Part shown: one piece after another, positions 51,408 to 60,277 of the stretch
Numbering within the stretch: the stretch's first letter is position 1
Layout: the number at the start of each line of letters is the position of its first letter
IMG/VR virus record: IMGVR_UViG_3300032241_002336
Span: 1-64,000 of that record
DNA length: 64,000 bases
Direction: 5' to 3' (one strand)
Source of the DNA: a virus
Made by a program: the position numbers and the translations under genes
Notes under the pieces: generated by a model
The model's input: only the letters and a program-made list of their open reading frames with translations
What the model was told of the DNA's origin: nothing
Database searches by the model: none

Positions 51408-54400
51408 TTATAATTGAGCTGTTGCAGTACAAGCAACACTATCTGTTACTGTTGCTGTTATTAGATCACTACTTGGTGCTGTATAGGTATTAGTGCTATT
51501 AGTATCAACTGGTGAATAAATATATGGTGGTTGACCACCAGTTGCTGTATATGTTATTACATTATTACTATCTCTAACACCACTTAATGTTAATGTAGCT
51601 GGTTGAGATACAACCACGGTTGCCGTAGTTTTCTGTCCATTGCTATCTGTAGCTGTCAATGTATATGTATCAGAACATAAATCATTAAATTGCATATTAT
51701 TATATGAATATGTTTGATTATAACCCATAGTACCAACTAAATTAACATTATATGGCGGATAACCACCAGATATAATAGGATTAATACTTGTAGAACAATC
51801 AGTTGTTGAACAGGGAGCGTATTTTGGTAATATTGGCTGTGTTATTAATATTGGTGCTACTGTAGTTACATTCAATGTCGTAATACATTTATTTACTGGA
51901 TTGCTACTGTCTGATGCTGTAATTACATATGTACCAACTCCAATATTGTTTATTGGTGAGTCGCTTAAAGAAGCATTAGTCAAATTAATATTTGTATTTG
52001 GACCACTTATATTTATACTATATGGATGGATACCTCCTAATAAATATTGTATGTTTATACTACCATTATTAGAAGTTGTTGTAGTTGGTGGATTTAATAT
52101 TGAAAATGAGCATGTAAATGGCTGAGGACCAAATAAACTAACTTCTCTAATCATTACAGTATTCAAAGCATCTGTAGCAGTAATTATATAGGGCTGTGTA
52201 CTCGCTGGTAATCCAGTTATAGATCCAGAAGTATTTGTTGTTAATAAGCCACTATTATAATTTATATTTGTTATAGTATATCTATATGGTGGTGTTCCAC
52301 CCAAAAATGTAAATGATATACTACCATCCGTTGATGTCGTAGTAGTAGCATTTGTAACAGACACGATAATGTCAAATTCGTCTTTTACTTGATTAATACA
52401 TGTAGTAAAGAAATTTTTTCTAAATAAATCTAATGCTGTATTATTTGGTACTATACCAAAATAAAAATAATATGAATTACCTTTAGCTTGGGATGAAAAA
52501 TCTAAACCAATATTACTATTATTTGAAAAATTTCTATAGAGTTTATAAGCATTTCCATCATTAAAATCTGGCGTTCCAACGTAATCTTGACCAGTTATAC
52601 CAAATGACGTTCCATTTGCTATTGAATTTAATTGGGTTAAATTATTTGATGGATATGTCTCTTGTGAGCCATTTATATTCAATAAATATAATGAATCTCT
52701 TAAATACTTATTTATACTAGTCTGTGTATCTATAGTATTAGTCTGTTCATAAATTTGATTTATTGAAACGGCATATGGTGGTGTGCTAGTACCTGTAGCT
52801 GAAGGTAAATCAACACCTATTTCTGAGAGTCTTCTTATATTTAAACATTTTTGTTCATTGGCACCTATACCAGCACAATCTATTGTGAAAAATAAACCAG
52901 TATATTGTCCTGATATATCAAAAATTCCAGTAACCGTTTCACCAATTGGTATTCCATTAGACATATCCACTGGTTCTTGGATTAGTGGTGGCATTTTAAA
53001 AGATGAATTAGTTAAATATTGTATAATTTGTGGATATCCCTGCCAATCACAACTTAATATAGAACCTAAGTTAACTATATCTGTCGCAAATAGTTTATTA
53101 TTATTATTATTTAATGTTAATGGTGGGTAGTATAAAATTTTATTATATTGAACTAATAATCCATTTAACATGCTATCATAAAAAGAATCTGAAGTACTAG
53201 TATTACTTACATTTGAATTAGTACTATCATGTAATTGTATTGTATGACATTCGTTATATGATGTTCCAGATATTCCATCTAATGGGCTAATTTCTTTACA
53301 ATATGTTTCACAAAATCTTTCACTGCCACTAGCTTTTTTCTTATATTTTAATAGATAATAATATAATGATCCATTAACCCAATCATTATAAAAATCAAAT
53401 TGAAATATATCTAAATCTTGTGCTAAAATAGTTGCAATGCATGTATCAAAGTTTTTAGCCGTTTGTCCACAACCAGGCGTATAATCTTGTCCATTACAAT
53501 TTAATTTAATCGGATTTATCCATCCAAATGGATGAACACCCAGAATAGATACGCATACAATAGAATTTATAACACTAACAATAGCGGATATTATAGTTAT
53601 TATTAAACATATTACCGTAAATAATATATTTTTTTGTGAATAAAATCTATTATAAGGAAAAGGATTTTTATTACCGACACATCCATCAACATCTTTTATA
53701 CCTGTAAAATTGGTATTTGTTTGTCCAACACCACCTGAGGCTATTAATTCAGCTTTATTTATTATATTACCGACATTTGTTTCGGTTCTAGGAATAAAAT
53801 TTTTAATTGTATATATTTTATTCCAATATAAATCAGTAAAACTATTATCATTTGTGGTTGAATCAAAATTGAAATCAATATCAGATATGGTATTTGGATT
53901 ATGAGGCACTAAATATTTTCCATGTGTTCTTATTCTGCCTATATCAGATTCTTCATCCATACTTATCCTAAATCTAACTCTAGACCTTGTTGGTATGCCT
54001 TTAGTTGTGTCTTTTGATGGTATTAATTCACCAGTCTCACTCGTTACTACATAATCGAGATTCATTGGTATTTGATAAGCCCAATTTCCATTATCATCAA
54101 TAACTCTACCGCCATTTACATTAAAACTTTCTATTTGATTGTTTAATGTTTTTCTAATCATTTCAATTGTTCCTTGTCCAGTTTCTTGTTCACAGAGTAC
54201 GCCTAATTTTTTTCTCGGTATACAATTTTTATTTACGCTATTTTTTTTGCTATCGCCAAAAAGACTTCCAATGAATATTGCAGAAGGGGTTAAACTATAA
54301 TTTAAATTTATTTCAACTCTATTTATTCCTATTTGGCAATTATCAGTATCTCCCCAGAATGGTAATACATTTACAGATACATTTGCTGATTTAATTTGAA

Positions 54401-55031
54401 CTAAAGAATCTAAATTTGTCCCACCTTTAAACTTTGTTGAACTATAGAAAAATTCTTTTGGTGTACCTTGGCTTATTAAATCATATGGTTTCTGAGACGC
54501 AATACCAATATCTGATATATCCGCATCTACATGCAGTGTATATGTACCAAGTGGTATCCCAAAAAGCATAAAATCACCAGCATAATTTGTTGTTGTAGTA
54601 AATTTATAATACTTACAGTATACATAAAGCATTTCATCATTATCCAATACCTCTCTTTTACTTGGAAATGTTCCGACTGGGGTATAACAGGGATTTTGAT
54701 TATCTGGCTCAGATTTTAATAGGTTATATCTTATGCCATTACTATTTGTATCTGTTACAGTCTCAAATGGATAAAGACCGTATATTTGTGGGTTGGCTTT
54801 ATCAACGTCATCAACTGGTATAAAAACGCTTACTTTAGCATTTGGTATACCAAACCCATTATTAACTAATACACGACCAACAACAACACCATAATCAGAA
54901 CAAAAATTTCGATAAGCATTTTCCTGACTTATATTTAAAGATAAAATTTTAATAAAATCAAAATCCTGTTCAATTTTAAAATTAATATACTGTGTTCCTT
55001 GATTTGCTGGTATTCTTATACTATCTGACAT
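51408..55031 (-). CDS. Giant tail protein with a carboxypeptidase-regulatory-like domain, a hydrophobic segment and SprB-like repeats
   Basis: 1207 residues. Residues ~45-165 contain GRVLVNNGFGIPNAKVSVFI and later LGTYTLHVDADI, typical of carboxypeptidase-regulatory or SdrD-like beta sandwiches. A very hydrophobic stretch at ~465-495 (VICLIITIISAIVSVINSIV) would be a membrane helix. Four SprB/PKD-like repeats (GGTPPYRYTI, GGIHPYSINI, GGYPPYNVNL, GGQPPYIYSP) fill ~885-1207. A hydrophobic segment in the middle of a tail protein is unusual and might act during membrane penetration. It overlaps the preceding membrane protein gene by one base. Confidence 0.7.
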   Translation of the reverse strand: MSDSIRIPANQGTQYINFKIEQDFDFIKILSLNISQENAYRNFCSDYGVVVGRVLVNNGFGIPNAKVSVFIPVDDVDKANPQIYGLYPFETVTDTNSNGIRYNLLKSEPDNQNPCYTPVGTFPSKREVLDNDEMLYVYCKYYKFTTTTNYAGDFMLFGIPLGTYTLHVDADISDIGIASQKPYDLISQGTPKEFFYSSTKFKGGTNLDSLVQIKSANVSVNVLPFWGDTDNCQIGINRVEINLNYSLTPSAIFIGSLFGDSKKNSVNKNCIPRKKLGVLCEQETGQGTIEMIRKTLNNQIESFNVNGGRVIDDNGNWAYQIPMNLDYVVTSETGELIPSKDTTKGIPTRSRVRFRISMDEESDIGRIRTHGKYLVPHNPNTISDIDFNFDSTTNDNSFTDLYWNKIYTIKNFIPRTETNVGNIINKAELIASGGVGQTNTNFTGIKDVDGCVGNKNPFPYNRFYSQKNILFTVICLIITIISAIVSVINSIVCVSILGVHPFGWINPIKLNCNGQDYTPGCGQTAKNFDTCIATILAQDLDIFQFDFYNDWVNGSLYYYLLKYKKKASGSERFCETYCKEISPLDGISGTSYNECHTIQLHDSTNSNVSNTSTSDSFYDSMLNGLLVQYNKILYYPPLTLNNNNNKLFATDIVNLGSILSCDWQGYPQIIQYLTNSSFKMPPLIQEPVDMSNGIPIGETVTGIFDISGQYTGLFFTIDCAGIGANEQKCLNIRRLSEIGVDLPSATGTSTPPYAVSINQIYEQTNTIDTQTSINKYLRDSLYLLNINGSQETYPSNNLTQLNSIANGTSFGITGQDYVGTPDFNDGNAYKLYRNFSNNSNIGLDFSSQAKGNSYYFYFGIVPNNTALDLFRKNFFTTCINQVKDEFDIIVSVTNATTTTSTDGSISFTFLGGTPPYRYTITNINYNSGLLTTNTSGSITGLPASTQPYIITATDALNTVMIREVSLFGPQPFTCSFSILNPPTTTTSNNGSINIQYLLGGIHPYSINISGPNTNINLTNASLSDSPINNIGVGTYVITASDSSNPVNKCITTLNVTTVAPILITQPILPKYAPCSTTDCSTSINPIISGGYPPYNVNLVGTMGYNQTYSYNNMQFNDLCSDTYTLTATDSNGQKTTATVVVSQPATLTLSGVRDSNNVITYTATGGQPPYIYSPVDTNSTNTYTAPSSDLITATVTDSVACTATAQL

Positions 55032-55372
55032 TAATCTATTTTAACTATATCATACTTATTGACCAATTCATAATCATCCTCATTAAATTCTTCATCAATT
55101 GGTTCTTCTAATTCTTCTTCTTTTGGAAATATTTTCCTACCAATATATAATAACAATGGTGAGATATCAACTCCTTCTGATAATACAATAACTTTAAATA
55201 ATATAACTACCAATATGGGTATTATAAGTGGTGTTAAAATAATTGATAATAATAAAAAAATAAAAAACTTTACAGTATAAAGTTTAATTTTTTGAGATGA
55301 GGTAAGAGGCTCATCAATTTTAGATATAATATCTTCGTATGAAGATTTTTTTTTGCAACTATTACAAGACAT
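55031..55372 (-). CDS. Small membrane protein in the tail operon
   Basis: 113 residues. It starts MSCNSCKKKS with a CxxC pair, then has one long or two short hydrophobic helices (FFIFLLLSIILTPLIIPIL and VVILFKVIVL, ~32-65) and a strongly acidic C-terminus. The membrane protein is embedded between gp6-like and giant tail protein genes, an unusual place for one. Confidence 0.65.
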   Translation of the reverse strand: MSCNSCKKKSSYEDIISKIDEPLTSSQKIKLYTVKFFIFLLLSIILTPLIIPILVVILFKVIVLSEGVDISPLLLYIGRKIFPKEEELEEPIDEEFNEDDYELVNKYDIVKID

Positions 55373-55415
55373 AATTTTTTTATTTAAAATACTATTTTTT
55401 TATAAAAAGAAAACA

Positions 55416-57236
55416 TTATGCGGTTTTGGTACGAACTATTATGTCTGTATTTGGAAATTTTACCTCATACATGGTTTCAGGCTCTCCATATAATGTATAT
55501 GCATCAGAAATATCAATTTGCATTGTTGATGCATCAATATATGGCTGTGTTATTTGATTTATTGAATAAACACCACCAACCATATTATATACTCTTATTT
55601 CAATTGTATTTAAAACACCATTAACACTATTAATTGTTTGATATAAACCGCCTAAATAAATATTTTCACCCATATCAAAATTATTCACACTCATATGGCT
55701 AGTTATATCATTGACTACTTGGCTTATAATTTGTGATTGAGAATAATTATGATCTACAAGTAAATCAACTTGAAATGATATATTAACTATTCTAGCATCT
55801 AATACTTCTATATAATCATTCATCATTCTATAATTAGACAAGTAAGTCGCTATATTCTGTTGAAGTGTCGTATTTGAAGTATTATTTAATGTTCCGTCAG
55901 CATTAAGTCCTAATATATATACTTGAATTTTATTCTGATTTTCCTGAACACCGACTCTAAATGGTATGCCATATTGACCTGGCATGTTGTTAATAATTGT
56001 CTGATAATCTTTAATTGTAACAGCTCTATTCTGAGCAGAAAAATTATATCTAATATAATTTCTTATTTCTTCAATCGAAGGCGCATTTTTACCGCCTAAA
56101 GCAGGAATTGGATTATTAACAGTTAAGGAAGACTTGACGGAATTATTTGTAGCTGTATTACCACCATTAACAAGAATATTTGCTAAACCAACGCTATTTA
56201 TGACTCCTTGTCCTATATTTGAAGATATACCACCACCTACTCTATATTTAACAAATAATGTATTATTTGGTGATAATGTATAACCTAATGATAAATTATT
56301 TATAAAATCACCGATTTGATTAATTAAATTAGGATTAATTCCATAATTTGTTAATGAACTAATATCCTGTGTACCACCGCCAAATATTAATTTTAAAAAT
56401 CCTTTATCCGTATATTCTGTTATAAATTTATTGTTAACCGTAATGTACTTACCTGCTACAATACTAGGATTACTTGAAAATGAGTTATAATCAGGTACAA
56501 ATACTAAATTTTCTGCTAATGCATCTACTCGATACCATTGATATGTTTCATCTAAAAATTGAGCATAAGTTGGATCTGCATTGTAATTTGTTCCTGGCAA
56601 CAGTATAACGGATTCTATTGATAAAACGTTATTATCTGGTAAAACAACTTCTAAAAATGGAACTATATCAGCAGTAGTAATAACTCTACTATATGTTTTA
56701 CTATATCCATTTGTTACAATTTCCCTCTTTGTAAGTGTATAATTAATTAGATTACCATTGCTATCAAAATTTGGAATAATGAGCCTATTTGGTATACCAC
56801 CAGCGCTAAATGGCTGGGAAAAATCAATATCATCTGTAGTCTCAAATACTTGACCACTGCCATTTACTTGAGCACCAGCTTGAATAATTGGCGCATAAGA
56901 AATATCAAAACTACTTCCATAAACTGGTACTGTTACTGAAAAATCAACAATTGTGGCTGAAGCTCTATTACCAGCTACATTTAAGCCAAAAGTCCTTGCT
57001 AACGCCATTAATGAACTTCTTTGTTGAGCATAATCAATCTGAGTCTCTTGGAACATCCTGTCAGTATTGAAAGAAATCATATCACCTACAGCCGCATTTA
57101 ATTCTAGCAACATCATACCAACAGAGGAATCATTAAAATCGTTGAATATTGAAGGATAGTATTGTTTTACATAATTTATTAGATCGGTTCTAATGTCGGA
57201 AAAATTTCTTGAAGTATAGTTTACATATTGTGCCAT
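55416..57236 (-). CDS. gp6-like baseplate wedge protein
   Basis: 606 residues. The N-terminus (YTSRNFSDIRTDLINYVKQY then FNDFNDSSVGMMLLELNAAV and GDMISFNTDRMFQETQ) is the hallmark of T4 gp6/baseplate J-like wedge proteins. IPALGGKNAPSIEEIRNYIR and the RAVTIKDYQTIINNMPG stretch at ~400-420 are also usual. It connects gp25-type and gp53-type parts of the wedge in contractile tails. The usual neighbour, gp25, is 1.7 kb upstream with a homing endonuclease gene between. Confidence 0.88.
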   Translation of the reverse strand: MAQYVNYTSRNFSDIRTDLINYVKQYYPSIFNDFNDSSVGMMLLELNAAVGDMISFNTDRMFQETQIDYAQQRSSLMALARTFGLNVAGNRASATIVDFSVTVPVYGSSFDISYAPIIQAGAQVNGSGQVFETTDDIDFSQPFSAGGIPNRLIIPNFDSNGNLINYTLTKREIVTNGYSKTYSRVITTADIVPFLEVVLPDNNVLSIESVILLPGTNYNADPTYAQFLDETYQWYRVDALAENLVFVPDYNSFSSNPSIVAGKYITVNNKFITEYTDKGFLKLIFGGGTQDISSLTNYGINPNLINQIGDFINNLSLGYTLSPNNTLFVKYRVGGGISSNIGQGVINSVGLANILVNGGNTATNNSVKSSLTVNNPIPALGGKNAPSIEEIRNYIRYNFSAQNRAVTIKDYQTIINNMPGQYGIPFRVGVQENQNKIQVYILGLNADGTLNNTSNTTLQQNIATYLSNYRMMNDYIEVLDARIVNISFQVDLLVDHNYSQSQIISQVVNDITSHMSVNNFDMGENIYLGGLYQTINSVNGVLNTIEIRVYNMVGGVYSINQITQPYIDASTMQIDISDAYTLYGEPETMYEVKFPNTDIIVRTKTA

Positions 57237-57350
57237 CTTTTTTTTATTATAAATATTAAGATAAAATTTTTATAGTTAAATGGTTAATAATTAAAATATT
57301 TTATGTATATTTGTATTTATTAATATAATTATAGTGAAACATCTACTGGT

Positions 57351-58991
57351 ATGATAAAAAAAAATACAAATGAATTTATTAAAGAGGCCAAAAAAGTACA
57401 TGGCGATAAATATGACTATTCATTAGTTGAATATAAAAAAAATAATCTTAAAGTAAAAATAATATGTCCTATACATGGTGAATTTGAACAGTCTCCGTCT
57501 AAACATATAAATGCTAAACAAAATTGTCCTAACTGTAGTAATGAAAAAATACATAATAAACAAAGAAAAAATATAAATGATTTTATTAAAGAAGCTAAAA
57601 AAATTCATGGAGATAAATATGACTATTTTTTATCAAAATATGTTAGTTATAACAAAAAGATAAATATTATTTGTCCAATACATGGTGAGTTTAATCAAAC
57701 ACCAAATAATCATTTAAATGGTAAAGGATGTAAATATTGTGGCGGTACTTCAAAATTAGATACCAAATTATTTATTATTAACGCTAAAAAAATACATGGG
57801 AATAAATATGACTATTCTAAAGTAAATTATATAGACGCAAGAACAAATATAAAAATTATATGCCCAAAGCATGGAGAATTTGAGCAATCTCCAAATAATC
57901 ATATTTCAAAAAAACAAGGTTGTTATGATTGTTTGGGTAAAATCTATGATACTGATAGTTTTATTAAAATTTGTTCTTTAATACATAATAATAAATATAA
58001 TTATTCTTTAGTTGATTATGTAAATTCAAGTACAAAGGTTAAAATTATATGTTCAGAACACGGTGAATTTGAGCAAAGGTGTGATACCCATAGAAACGGA
58101 GCTGAATGCCCTAAATGTTTAGATATTGGACAATCAAAAAACGAAATAAATTTATACCAATATCTAATATCCATATATAAAAACGAAATTATACAAAAAG
58201 ATAGAAGTATTTTAAGTAAACAAGAATTAGATATCTATATTCCAAATAATAATATTGCCATTGAATATAATGGATTATACTGGCATAACGAATTAAATAA
58301 ACCATCAAACTATCATCTTAATAAAACAAAATTATGTGAAGATAAAGGAATCAAACTTATTCACATATTTGAAGATGAATGGATACATAAAAAAGATATC
58401 GTAAAAAGTAGATTAAAAAATATACTAGGATTAACATCTAATAAAATATATGCAAGAAAATGCATTATTAAAAATATTGATACTAAATTATCAAAAGAAT
58501 TCTTAAATACAAATCATATACAAGGACATGTTAATTCAAGTATAAAATTAGGATTATATTATAATGATGAATTGGTTAGTATTATGACATTTGGCTCTCT
58601 AAGAAAAACAATGGGCAAAAATAAAATAGACGGTTCGTATGAATTATTAAGATTCTGTAATAAATTAGATACTACAGTAATCGGAGGTGCTAATAAACTA
58701 CTTAGTCATTTTATTAAAAATTATAATCCAAATGAAATAATAAGTTACGCTGATAGAAGATGGTCCAATGGTAATTTATATGAAAAATTAGGCTTTGAAT
58801 TTAGTCATAATAGCAAACCAAATTATTGGTATGTTAAACAACTTAAAAGAGAATATAGATTTAAATATAGAAAAAATATTTTAGTTAAAGAAGGTTATGA
58901 TCCTACTAAAAGTGAGCATGAAATAATGCTTGAGCGTGAAATATATAGAATATATGACTGTGGAAATAAATGTTATAAATTAACCATTTAA
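57351..58991 (+). CDS. Free-standing homing endonuclease, four-repeat form
   Basis: 546 residues on the plus strand. Four ~65-residue modules (F-I-K-E-A-K-K-x-H-G-D-K-Y-D-Y-S ... HGEFEQSPSKH ... CPNCSN) of the same kind as in the gene at 47140 come first. The nuclease core is LDIYIPNNNIAIEYNGLYWH and LIHIFEDEWIHKK at ~280-345, Vsr-like/EDxHD type. The last ~170 residues are a third domain with YADRRWSNGNLYEKLGFEF. It is inserted between gp25-like and gp6-like genes and ends 4 nt inside the convergent gp25 gene. A TATATTTG element lies ~40 nt upstream. Confidence 0.85.
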   Translation: MIKKNTNEFIKEAKKVHGDKYDYSLVEYKKNNLKVKIICPIHGEFEQSPSKHINAKQNCPNCSNEKIHNKQRKNINDFIKEAKKIHGDKYDYFLSKYVSYNKKINIICPIHGEFNQTPNNHLNGKGCKYCGGTSKLDTKLFIINAKKIHGNKYDYSKVNYIDARTNIKIICPKHGEFEQSPNNHISKKQGCYDCLGKIYDTDSFIKICSLIHNNKYNYSLVDYVNSSTKVKIICSEHGEFEQRCDTHRNGAECPKCLDIGQSKNEINLYQYLISIYKNEIIQKDRSILSKQELDIYIPNNNIAIEYNGLYWHNELNKPSNYHLNKTKLCEDKGIKLIHIFEDEWIHKKDIVKSRLKNILGLTSNKIYARKCIIKNIDTKLSKEFLNTNHIQGHVNSSIKLGLYYNDELVSIMTFGSLRKTMGKNKIDGSYELLRFCNKLDTTVIGGANKLLSHFIKNYNPNEIISYADRRWSNGNLYEKLGFEFSHNSKPNYWYVKQLKREYRFKYRKNILVKEGYDPTKSEHEIMLEREIYRIYDCGNKCYKLTI

Positions 58992-59374
58992 ACATTAATT
59001 ATGACAAAATCATCAATATCAAATACATTATCAGATATTGTATATTTTAAAGTAATTACAGCGGCATAATCGCTATTTGTGGCTGGTGTAACTGTTAAAC
59101 TTGTAATTATTAGATTTGGTAGATACTTTTTAACTGAAGTTTTAACAGCATCTGTTATATCTGATAATGTTTTTGAATCATTTGGTTCAAATATAAATTT
59201 TAATAAATCTGTTCCAAAATCTGGATTATATAGTCTCTGGCCTTTTCTTGTTAATAATAGATGCATGAGATCGGCTTTGATAGCTTTTTGGTTATCAGCA
59301 TTTAGATTTAAAAAAAACCCCTGTGGACTATTTTTAAACGGATAATCAATATTTATATATCTAGTATTTGACAT
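58988..59374 (-). CDS. gp25-like baseplate wedge protein (GPW/gp25 family)
   Basis: 128 residues. AIKADLMHLLLTRKGQRLYN then PDFGTDLLKFIFEPNDSKTL is the conserved block of T4 gp25 and P2 gpW. This small wedge protein starts sheath assembly and has a lysozyme-like ancestry without activity. It is the first gene of the tail operon and follows a terminator. Confidence 0.92.
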   Translation of the reverse strand: MSNTRYINIDYPFKNSPQGFFLNLNADNQKAIKADLMHLLLTRKGQRLYNPDFGTDLLKFIFEPNDSKTLSDITDAVKTSVKKYLPNLIITSLTVTPATNSDYAAVITLKYTISDNVFDIDDFVIINV

Positions 59375-59430
59375 TATAACAATTTAATTATAAATATAAT
59401 AGTAATTGTTTTTTAACATAAATAAATAAA

Positions 59431-59452
59431 AAAGGGCTCAAAAGAGCCCTTT
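59431..59452. terminator. Bidirectional terminator between reductase and tail operons
   Basis: AAAGGGCTC-AAAA-GAGCCCTTT, a perfect 9-bp stem with a tetraloop, T-rich on both sides. It lies 24 nt after the nrdJ C-part stop and 57 nt before the gp25-like start. Confidence 0.9.
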
Positions 59453-59476
59453 ATTTTTTTTAAAAAAAATTAAAAA

Positions 59477-60277
59477 CTAGACTATTAAAACTTCACAACC
59501 ACCACTTCCACAAGCTATTTCTCCGCTTAGATTTGTGGAATCAGTTACTTCAATAACTTTAGTTAAATCAATATCTGATATATGTTCTATCATTTCTTCA
59601 TACGTTTTTTTGGTACAATCAGTAAATGGAGCTTGGATATATGTTCCACCATCATATGGTAATACGGATATACCATTAAATGAGTTTCTATTATCCCACA
59701 TCCATTTACCTACATTTGGCCATTCATTTATTTTAAAAATAATATTTTCCTTTTCATCTTTTCTATCCTCCAAAATTGGAAATCCGTTAGAATCTATTAT
59801 TGGTAATCCATCATCATTTAGTTTAGTTACCTTTTCTGATTCTTTTTTAATACTAACTGTTACGCTGACATTATGTGTATTTTCACCATCCCTATGTCCG
59901 CCTCTAACCCATTCAATATTAAATCTTTTAACTCTCTCTAATAAATTCATTGGAGATTCAAATCTTAAAATAGAACCTTCTGGTGCTTTAACTGGTAATG
60001 AAATAACGGCTTGGTCCTTTGGCTTAAAATATTCATCTTCAACTAATTCTGGATGATAAATTGATAAATATGTATAAATTGCTTCATTCTTACCTACACG
60101 TATCCTTCTAATATAATAATCATTATGCCAAGCATGAATTCCTGATGCCGTACCTAGAACGAGAGAACTTGTATTATGTACTACAGCTTTATTTTCTAAT
60201 TGATAAGAGTGTGTTTCGTTAACCTCAATATCTACAGTAAACTTAGCTTCTCCCTTTTTAATTGATTTAATTTTCAT
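59477..60277 (-). CDS. nrdJ: Class II ribonucleotide reductase, C-terminal part with C-intein
   Basis: 266 residues. The first 35 are a C-intein ending VVHN; the extein then begins TSSLVLGTASGIHAWHNDYY. That sequence directly continues the TTVKPSG motif at the end of the N-part gene, and TSSLVLG...YYIRR is the reductase signature. The C-terminal tail carries ACGSGGCEV, the redox-active Cys pair. The gene ends with TAG. Protein trans-splicing with the product at 61488 should give an intact B12-dependent reductase that makes deoxynucleotides. Confidence 0.88.
   Translation of the reverse strand: MKIKSIKKGEAKFTVDIEVNETHSYQLENKAVVHNTSSLVLGTASGIHAWHNDYYIRRIRVGKNEAIYTYLSIYHPELVEDEYFKPKDQAVISLPVKAPEGSILRFESPMNLLERVKRFNIEWVRGGHRDGENTHNVSVTVSIKKESEKVTKLNDDGLPIIDSNGFPILEDRKDEKENIIFKINEWPNVGKWMWDNRNSFNGISVLPYDGGTYIQAPFTDCTKKTYEEMIEHISDIDLTKVIEVTDSTNLSGEIACGSGGCEVLIV
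60173..60277 (-). other. Split intein, C-terminal half
   Basis: 35 codons from the ATG at 60277 to Asn (60173-60175). The FTVDIEVNETHSYQLENKAV stretch has the intein block F pattern, and the terminal His-Asn precedes Thr, the +1 nucleophile. Its partner is at 61488-61823. Confidence 0.88.

Noticed and set aside
51406-51432. ATG at 51432 as start of the 566-residue tail gene
   Set aside because: It lies within the upstream gene, and a better placed ATG at 51405 directly follows that gene's stop.
31195-59374. T4 late promoters (TATAAATA in sense orientation)
   Set aside because: Before tail genes the sense strand carries TATTTATA instead, and the T4-type orientation does not line up with gene starts.
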